Source: Streptosporangiaceae bacterium (lineage in GTDB: Bacteria; Actinomycetota; Actinomycetes; Streptosporangiales; Streptosporangiaceae). Taken from it: 10,457 nucleotides of DNA. Positions within the stretch are counted from its first letter, which is position 1. Each line of letters begins with the position of its first letter. Location of the stretch: NCBI GenBank assembly GCA_030045215.1, contig JASIBJ010000738.1, positions 1-10,457 of the forward strand, written 5' to 3'. The notes below the pieces were generated by a model, which had not been told where the DNA came from, did not search any database, and worked only from the letters and a program-made list of their open reading frames with translations. The position numbers and the translations under genes are program-made. Below, piece after piece: positions 6,418 to 10,457 of this stretch.

Positions 6418-7803
6418 ATGAACGATCGTCGCCTCGAGGGCACGCTGAGCAGCACCAACCAAAACGGACATAGCGGAAACGGCACCGCCCGCGCTAACGG
6501 CCACCCGGTCGGCGGCACGCTCGAGAGCCAGGCCGCGACGCTCGACCGCGCTTGGGCGACGGACCCGCGCTGGGCCGGCATCGAGCGCACGTACAGCGCA
6601 GCTGACGTGGTCAAGCTACGCGGCTCGGTCCAGGAGGAGCACACGCTGGCACGGCTCGGTGCCGAGCGGCTCTGGTCGATGCTGCAGCAGCCCGGCTACG
6701 TGAACGCGCTCGGCGCACTGACCGGCAACCAGGCCGTGCAGCAGGTCAAGGCGGGCCTGCGGGCCATCTACCTCTCCGGCTGGCAGGTCGCCGCCGACGC
6801 GAACCTCGCCGCCCAGACCTACCCGGACCAGAGCCTGTACCCGGCGAACTCGGTGCCCCAGGTCGTGCGGCGCATCAACAATGCGCTGCTGCGCGCCGAC
6901 GAGATCACCTGGGCCGAGTCCCAGAACCAGGGCGCACCGTACTGGCTGGCACCGATCGTCGCGGACGCCGAGGCCGGTTTCGGCGGGGTCCTGAATGCTT
7001 TCGAGCTGATGAAGGCGATGATCGCCGCCGGCGCCGCCGGAGTCCACTGGGAAGACCAGCTGGCGTCCGAGAAGAAGTGCGGTCACCTCGGCGGCAAGGT
7101 GCTGATCCCGACGGGCCAGCACATCAAGACGCTCAGCGCCGCCCGCCTGGCGGCGGACGTCTGCGGCGTGCCCAGCCTGATCGTCGCCAGGACCGACGCG
7201 CAGGCGGCCACGCTGATTACCAGCGACATCGACGAGCGGGACCGGCGCTTCGTGACCGGCGAGCGCACGGCCGAGGGCTTCTACCGGGTGCGGAACGGCC
7301 TCGAGGCCTGCATCGCCCGCGGCCTGGCCTACGCGCCCTACTCCGAGCTGCTCTGGATGGAGACCTCGACGCCGGACCTCGAGGTCGCGCGCACGTTCGC
7401 CGAGGCCATCAAGGATGTCTATCCCGACCAGATGCTGGCCTACAACTGCTCGCCGTCTTTCAACTGGCGCGCACATCTCGACGAGGATACGATCGCGAAG
7501 TTCCAGCGCGAGCTGGCCGCGATGGGGTACAAGTTCCAGTTCATCACGCTGGCCGGCTTCCACGCGCTGAACGAGTCCATGTTCACCCTGGCCCGCGGTT
7601 ACGCCGAGCGCGGCATGTCCGCCTACGTGGAGCTCCAGGACGCCGAGTTCGCCGCCGAGGCCGACGGCTATACAGCCACCCGGCACCAGCGCGAGGTCGG
7701 CACCGGATACTTCGATCAGGTCACCTCGGCGATCAACCCGGGCGCCTCGACGACCGCACTGGCCGGCTCGACCGAGAGCGAGCAGTTCGCGCACGCCCAC
7801 TGA
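6418..7803 (+). CDS. aceA: Isocitrate lyase (glyoxylate cycle)
   Basis: A 461-residue cytoplasmic enzyme splitting isocitrate into succinate and glyoxylate, letting the cell grow on acetate or fatty acids. The family signature KKCGH is at 219-223 with catalytic Cys221. Other conserved blocks are LSGWQVA (119-125), [23 protein letters not shown] (135-157), [21 protein letters not shown] (343-350) and TLAGFH (377-382). The sequence resembles mycobacterial Icl1 end to end but has roughly 30 extra N-terminal residues, rich in Gly, Asn, Ser and Thr. I chose ATG 6418 because GGAGGG lies about nine bases upstream; the in-frame ATG at 6334 adds 28 residues unlike the family. Malate synthase is not in the window, so the gene appears to be monocistronic. 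A hairpin terminator follows at 7859. Confidence 0.96.
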   Translation: MNDRRLEGTLSSTNQNGHSGNGTARANGHPVGGTLESQAATLDRAWATDPRWAGIERTYSAADVVKLRGSVQEEHTLARLGAERLWSMLQQPGYVNALGALTGNQAVQQVKAGLRAIYLSGWQVAADANLAAQTYPDQSLYPANSVPQVVRRINNALLRADEITWAESQNQGAPYWLAPIVADAEAGFGGVLNAFELMKAMIAAGAAGVHWEDQLASEKKCGHLGGKVLIPTGQHIKTLSAARLAADVCGVPSLIVARTDAQAATLITSDIDERDRRFVTGERTAEGFYRVRNGLEACIARGLAYAPYSELLWMETSTPDLEVARTFAEAIKDVYPDQMLAYNCSPSFNWRAHLDEDTIAKFQRELAAMGYKFQFITLAGFHALNESMFTLARGYAERGMSAYVELQDAEFAAEADGYTATRHQREVGTGYFDQVTSAINPGASTTALAGSTESEQFAHAH

Positions 7804-7816
7804 GCTGCGAACACTG

Positions 7817-7848
7817 CCAGCCGCAAACACACCCAGCCGCAAACACAC
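7817..7848. repeat. Perfect 16-base tandem duplication after the isocitrate lyase gene
   Basis: CCAGCCGCAAACACAC occurs twice without a gap (7817-7832 and 7833-7848). A decayed third copy, GCTGCGAACACTG, precedes it immediately (7804-7816). It lies between the stop codon and the terminator, in the 3' untranslated region. It looks like a slippage duplication. Confidence 0.8.
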
Positions 7849-7858
7849 CGGGCTAGGC

Positions 7859-7901
7859 GGCGGTGGCCGCGCCGAAACCTCCAGCCGGCGCGACCACCGC
7901 C
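7859..7901. terminator. Strong bidirectional hairpin terminator
   Basis: A 16-base left arm (7859-7874) pairs with 7886-7901 through 15 of 16 positions (one C-A mismatch) around an 11-base loop. It sits between isocitrate lyase and the convergent VOC gene and can serve both. No U tract follows on either strand, typical of actinobacterial hairpin terminators. Confidence 0.8.
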
Positions 7902-7922
7902 TCCGGATCAAGGCCGACGCGT

Positions 7923-8300
7923 TCAGCCTTCGGGACGTGACGGCAACTGCTGCAGCGCCCAGGTGTTGCCGTCCGGGTCGCTGAACCTGACGAACGACCC
8001 CCACGGCTGCACGTCGATCTCCGATGCCTCGACCCCGCGGGCCAGCAGCTGATCCCTGGCCGCCTTCACGTCGGCAATCACGACCATCACCCCGCGCTGC
8101 GAGCCTGGCTCCATGTCGGTGATGCCCTGGCCGAATGCGACCGAGCACGCGGACCCGGGCGGCGTCAGCTGCACAAACCGCAGGTTCTCGTTCACCTGCA
8201 CGTCATGGTCGGCGCGAAAGCCGACCTGGTCGACATAGAACGCCTTGGCCCGGTCCACGTCGGTGACGCCGAGGAATACAACTTCGATCTTCCAGTCCAT
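7923..8300 (-). CDS. VOC/glyoxalase-fold protein
   Basis: A 125-residue cytoplasmic protein of the vicinal oxygen chelate superfamily. Features are an opening strand and helix EVVFLGVTDVDRAKAFYVDQVGF, a second module VMVVIADVKAARDQLLARGVEASEI, and the closing FSDPDGNTWALQQ typical of glyoxalase/bleomycin-resistance/dioxygenase members. The length equals one VOC unit of two beta-alpha-beta-beta-beta modules; active VOC proteins usually pair as dimers. The metal ligands are not obvious and the substrate cannot be told. The ATG at 8300 has no ribosome site, but TACCGT (8307-8312 on the minus strand) stands six bases before it, fitting a leaderless transcript. The gene is divergent from a second VOC gene 47 bases away. 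Confidence 0.87.
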   Translation of the reverse strand: MDWKIEVVFLGVTDVDRAKAFYVDQVGFRADHDVQVNENLRFVQLTPPGSACSVAFGQGITDMEPGSQRGVMVVIADVKAARDQLLARGVEASEIDVQPWGSFVRFSDPDGNTWALQQLPSRPEG

Positions 8301-8320
8301 GCCACGACGGTAGCGAGGCC

Positions 8321-8335
8321 TTCGGACAGTCCGGA
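8321..8335. promoter_or_regulatory. 15-base palindrome between two divergent VOC genes, candidate shared operator
   Basis: TTCGGAC, a central A, then GTCCGGA form an inverted repeat with six of seven pairs exact (one T-G). It lies in the 47-base gap between the two start codons. It is flanked by TACCGT (minus strand, 8307-8312) and TAGGTT (plus strand, 8336-8341), each a TANNNT -10 placed six bases before its start codon. A protein bound here would block both overlapping promoters. Confidence 0.45.
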
Positions 8336-8347
8336 TAGGTTAGGCCG

Positions 8348-8731
8348 GTGGCCCATTACAGCAGGCTCTCGATGATCGTGATGGACGTCCCGGCGGATCA
8401 GGACAACGCCGAAGTCGCGTTCTGGCAGGCTGCGACCGGCCGGCCGCTGAAACAGCTCGAGAAGCACCCGGAATATCACGGCGCCAGGCTGCCGGGCGGG
8501 CACATGGCCCTGCTCGTGCAGCGCCTCGACGACGGGCCGGCTCACGTGCATGTGGATATTCACACCGATGACGTGACCGCCGAGGTGGCCAGGCTCGAGG
8601 CGATCGGTGCCGAGCGAGTCCGCCAGTTCGACTCCTGGTGGGTGCTGCGTGACCCGGCCGGGCTGGTGTTCTGCGTCGTGGCCGCACCCGCCGGCTCACT
8701 CGACGGCAGCAACGCCCAGCGCTGGGACTGA
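8348..8731 (+). CDS. VOC/glyoxalase-like domain protein
   Basis: A 127-residue protein with a glyoxalase-like VOC domain. It has an opening strand LSMIVMDV, an AFWQAATG helix, a central VHVDIHTDDVTAEVARLEAIGAERV module and the closing WWVLRDPAGLVFCVV. The HVHVDI stretch resembles the beta-strand that often supplies a metal ligand in VOC proteins, but substrate and activity are unknown. It differs clearly from the divergent VOC gene, so the pair is not a recent duplication. The GTG at 8348 has no ribosome site; TAGGTT (8336-8341) ends six bases before it, so the mRNA is probably leaderless. Only 15 bases separate its stop from the convergent lipoprotein gene. Confidence 0.85.
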   Translation: MAHYSRLSMIVMDVPADQDNAEVAFWQAATGRPLKQLEKHPEYHGARLPGGHMALLVQRLDDGPAHVHVDIHTDDVTAEVARLEAIGAERVRQFDSWWVLRDPAGLVFCVVAAPAGSLDGSNAQRWD

Positions 8732-8746
8732 TAACGACGGCGACGG

Positions 8747-9373
8747 TCAGGGCCCGCTGGGCGGGCTGTAGACGTACCAGCGGCCGCTGACCCGGACGCA
8801 CGGCGCCAGCGAGTAGTCGTTCGTCGCGCCGCTGCTGTCTTCCACGATGGCCTCCTTCCAGAGCACGGCGAAGGACTTGCCGCGTGCGAAGAGCGCAGCC
8901 GGGTTGGCGTTCGACGTGCATTCGGGTGTCTGCGCTGCGGCGCAGTACTTGCCCGTAGACCCGACAAGGGCCTCGTCGCCGCGAACGGCCACGTAGCCGA
9001 GGGCAAAGTGGCGGACAGAAACCGATACTCCCTCGCTGGCCGACGTGCTACCGAACGCCGACCGGCAGGTGGCCTGGCTGGCCGGAGGAAAGTACAGGCA
9101 GGTATCGGCGAGCTTGCCGGAGTTGATCGCGTCTACCTCGCCCTGCAGCGCGGCACCGGGGCTGCTGTGGCCAGCGGCCGTGGCGGCCGGGGCAGTAATC
9201 ACGACCCCGCTGCCCAGGGCGCGCGCCCAGCCCGGCTCCCCGGCCGTGACCGAGGCGGCACCGCCAGCCTGGTCCGACCGGTGGTTCGCACATCCGGCCA
9301 CTCCGGCAATGACGGCGACAGACAGGAGCAGCACCCCGGTTGCCAGGGCGAGACGGTGGCAGCAGGCGAACAT
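8747..9373 (-). CDS. Lipoprotein of unknown function with several cysteines
   Basis: A 208-residue exported protein with a charged start (CCHR), a long hydrophobic stretch and the lipobox VAGC, placing the acylated Cys at 28. The mature part contains further Cys in TCLYF, ATCRSAF, KYCAAAQTPEC and LAPCVRV, enough for disulfides outside the cell. The closing YSLAPCVRVSGRWYVY resembles the last strands of NTF2-like small alpha-beta barrels, but that is only a guess. I chose ATG 9373, which has GGGGA about ten bases upstream and gives a normal signal peptide. The in-frame ATG at 9424 would add 17 residues and lacks a ribosome site. It follows the glycosyltransferase on the same strand by about 75 bases and may be co-transcribed. 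Confidence 0.75.
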   Translation of the reverse strand: MFACCHRLALATGVLLLSVAVIAGVAGCANHRSDQAGGAASVTAGEPGWARALGSGVVITAPAATAAGHSSPGAALQGEVDAINSGKLADTCLYFPPASQATCRSAFGSTSASEGVSVSVRHFALGYVAVRGDEALVGSTGKYCAAAQTPECTSNANPAALFARGKSFAVLWKEAIVEDSSGATNDYSLAPCVRVSGRWYVYSPPSGP

Positions 9374-9448
9374 GCTGAAGAAATCCCCATTTGCACGGAA
9401 AGGACCGGTCAGTAGCGAGGCCATTGTGCCGGTCGAGAGCCTGCCGGT

Positions 9449-10457
9449 CTAGTGGCGCAGGCGCCGCCCCGCCTTCCGCACCGCCACGCGAGTCTGGTTC
9501 AGCGGCTCGAGCACCGAGTAGGTCCAGTACGCACCGCGCTCTATCAGCCTGAGTTTGGCTCCGCGCGGGCCGTCGGGATGGTGATAGCTGTCCGGTCGGT
9601 ACCGGCGGAAGTCGGCGTACATCCGCGCGAAGAACTGCTTCCGCTCCGCCCTCGGGACCAGCCCTGGCAGCCCGATACGGCCGATTCCGATCCCGGTGGT
9701 CTCCAGCACCGTTGAGTAGTGCCAGATAGCGCGCTCGAAGATCGCCGCCTCGACCGCGTCGGTGACCGGCTGGCCGGCCTCGGCGCGGCTCGCCAGCATC
9801 CCGAACACCTGCTCGTAGGCGTCGAACACGGCCCACTGGCCATGGCTGGTCGTGCCCATCGCCTGGCCCAGGCGGCGCCGGCGGTACCGATAGCAGACCT
9901 GGTCGACCGCGCAGATCACGTCCGCGGACATCATCGCCGCGCAGGTCACCCGGATGTCCTCATGGATGCCGGCCGCGAAGCTCACGCCGAGGCCGAGCAG
10001 GAAGTCCCGGCGGAACAGCTTGCTCCACGAGGTCATGGTCAGGTTGATCAGCTTCGGCTGCTCGGCCAGCGTGCACCCGTCTGACGGGACCTTGGCCAGC
10101 AGCGCGCTGTTCACGTTCGGCTCCGTCCGGCCGCCCGGATAGCGGCTGACCCAGTCGATCAGCAGCACGTCCGGCTTGGCTCCGGCCAAGGCCTTATTAA
10201 TGGCAAGGAACGCGCCGTCGGCCACGAGGTCGTCGGCATCCACGAACCAGACGTAGTCGCCGACGGCGTCCTGCAGCGCCAGGTTGCGGGCGTTGCCCTG
10301 ACCGGCGTTGCGGTCCAGGTGCAGAACCTTCAGGCGGGGGTCGGCTGCGGCCCGGTCATCGAGGATCTTCCCGCAGCCATCGGGCGACGCGTCATCGACG
10401 GCAATGACCTCGATATCGTCCGCACCCGGCTGGGTCAGGATCGAGTCCAGGCAGCTT
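9449..10457 (-). CDS. Family 2 glycosyltransferase, N-terminus beyond the right edge
   Basis: The visible 335 residues continue open to the edge of the window; only the extreme N-terminus (first strand and UDP-binding turn) is missing. The GT-A fold shows IEVIAVDDASPDG (15-27), NAGQGNARNLAL (50-61), the metal-binding DADD (73-76) and a later HEDIR block that often holds the catalytic base. It should transfer a sugar from a nucleotide-sugar donor at the cytoplasmic face. The C-terminal stretch FRRYRP...RGAKLRLIERGAYWTYSVLEPLNQ resembles the segment after the GT2 domain in actinomycete enzymes associated with teichoic-acid-like wall polymers, which often continue into a CDP-glycerol glycerophosphotransferase domain. 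Here the protein stops at that point. An internal GTG at 10243 is not the true start, because conserved GT2 motifs lie upstream of it. Confidence 0.9.
   Translation of the reverse strand, partial: SCLDSILTQPGADDIEVIAVDDASPDGCGKILDDRAAADPRLKVLHLDRNAGQGNARNLALQDAVGDYVWFVDADDLVADGAFLAINKALAGAKPDVLLIDWVSRYPGGRTEPNVNSALLAKVPSDGCTLAEQPKLINLTMTSWSKLFRRDFLLGLGVSFAAGIHEDIRVTCAAMMSADVICAVDQVCYRYRRRRLGQAMGTTSHGQWAVFDAYEQVFGMLASRAEAGQPVTDAVEAAIFERAIWHYSTVLETTGIGIGRIGLPGLVPRAERKQFFARMYADFRRYRPDSYHHPDGPRGAKLRLIERGAYWTYSVLEPLNQTRVAVRKAGRRLRH

Noticed and set aside
6616..8148. 510-codon open frame on the minus strand opposite isocitrate lyase
   Set aside because: It lies antisense to a clearly conserved enzyme gene, its translation is Arg/Gly/Leu-rich with no recognisable domain, and it crosses the terminator and part of the VOC gene. 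It is typical of GC-rich shadow frames.
1..10457. Mobile element, prophage or CRISPR explanation for the window
   Set aside because: I found no transposase, integrase, terminal inverted repeats with target duplications, phage genes or repeat-spacer arrays. The genes are chromosomal housekeeping and metal-homeostasis types.

Overview
The window is about 10.5 kb of GC-rich DNA. Long spurious open frames run on every strand, GTG starts are frequent, several genes have no ribosome site and look leaderless, and terminators are GC hairpins without a U tract. The isocitrate lyase closely resembles the mycobacterial enzyme and the glycosyltransferase tail resembles actinomycete wall-polymer enzymes. 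The source is therefore very likely a chromosomal segment of an actinobacterium; I cannot name the genus.

Positions 1-6000 form a copper-handling cluster. On the minus strand, reading right to left: a broken remnant of a CopA-type ATPase (about 5640-5980); a membrane protein fused to a SCO1/SenC copper-chaperone domain (3696-5555); a lipoprotein with sialidase-type Asp-boxes coupled to it by a 4-base overlap (2533-3699); then, past the plus-strand CopZ-like chaperone gene (2222-2434), a small one-TM protein with a Met/His-rich tail (1804-2019), coupled by a 4-base overlap to an intact CopA-type P1B ATPase that runs off the left edge (1-1807). copZ and the small-protein/copA pair diverge from a roughly 200-base region holding an imperfect palindrome. 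The likely combined role is cytoplasmic capture of Cu(I) by CopZ, export by CopA, and extracytoplasmic delivery by the SCO fusion and its lipoprotein partner (inference).

Positions 5981-6417 hold no convincing gene. They contain several inverted and direct repeats that probably regulate the flanking transcription units. The isocitrate lyase gene (6418-7803) follows and ends at a strong hairpin terminator, preceded by a 16-base tandem duplication. Next come two divergent VOC/glyoxalase-fold genes (7923-8300 minus, 8348-8731 plus), apparently expressed from overlapping leaderless promoters around a 15-base palindrome. The right end carries a cysteine-containing lipoprotein (8747-9373, minus) and a family 2 glycosyltransferase (9449 to the right edge, minus, N-terminus missing).

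The most notable items are the SCO fusion, whose only two cysteines are the SCO pair; the internally deleted and frameshifted CopA relic just upstream of it; and the small Met/His-rich protein translationally coupled to copA. I saw no rRNA, tRNA, CRISPR array or insertion sequence.
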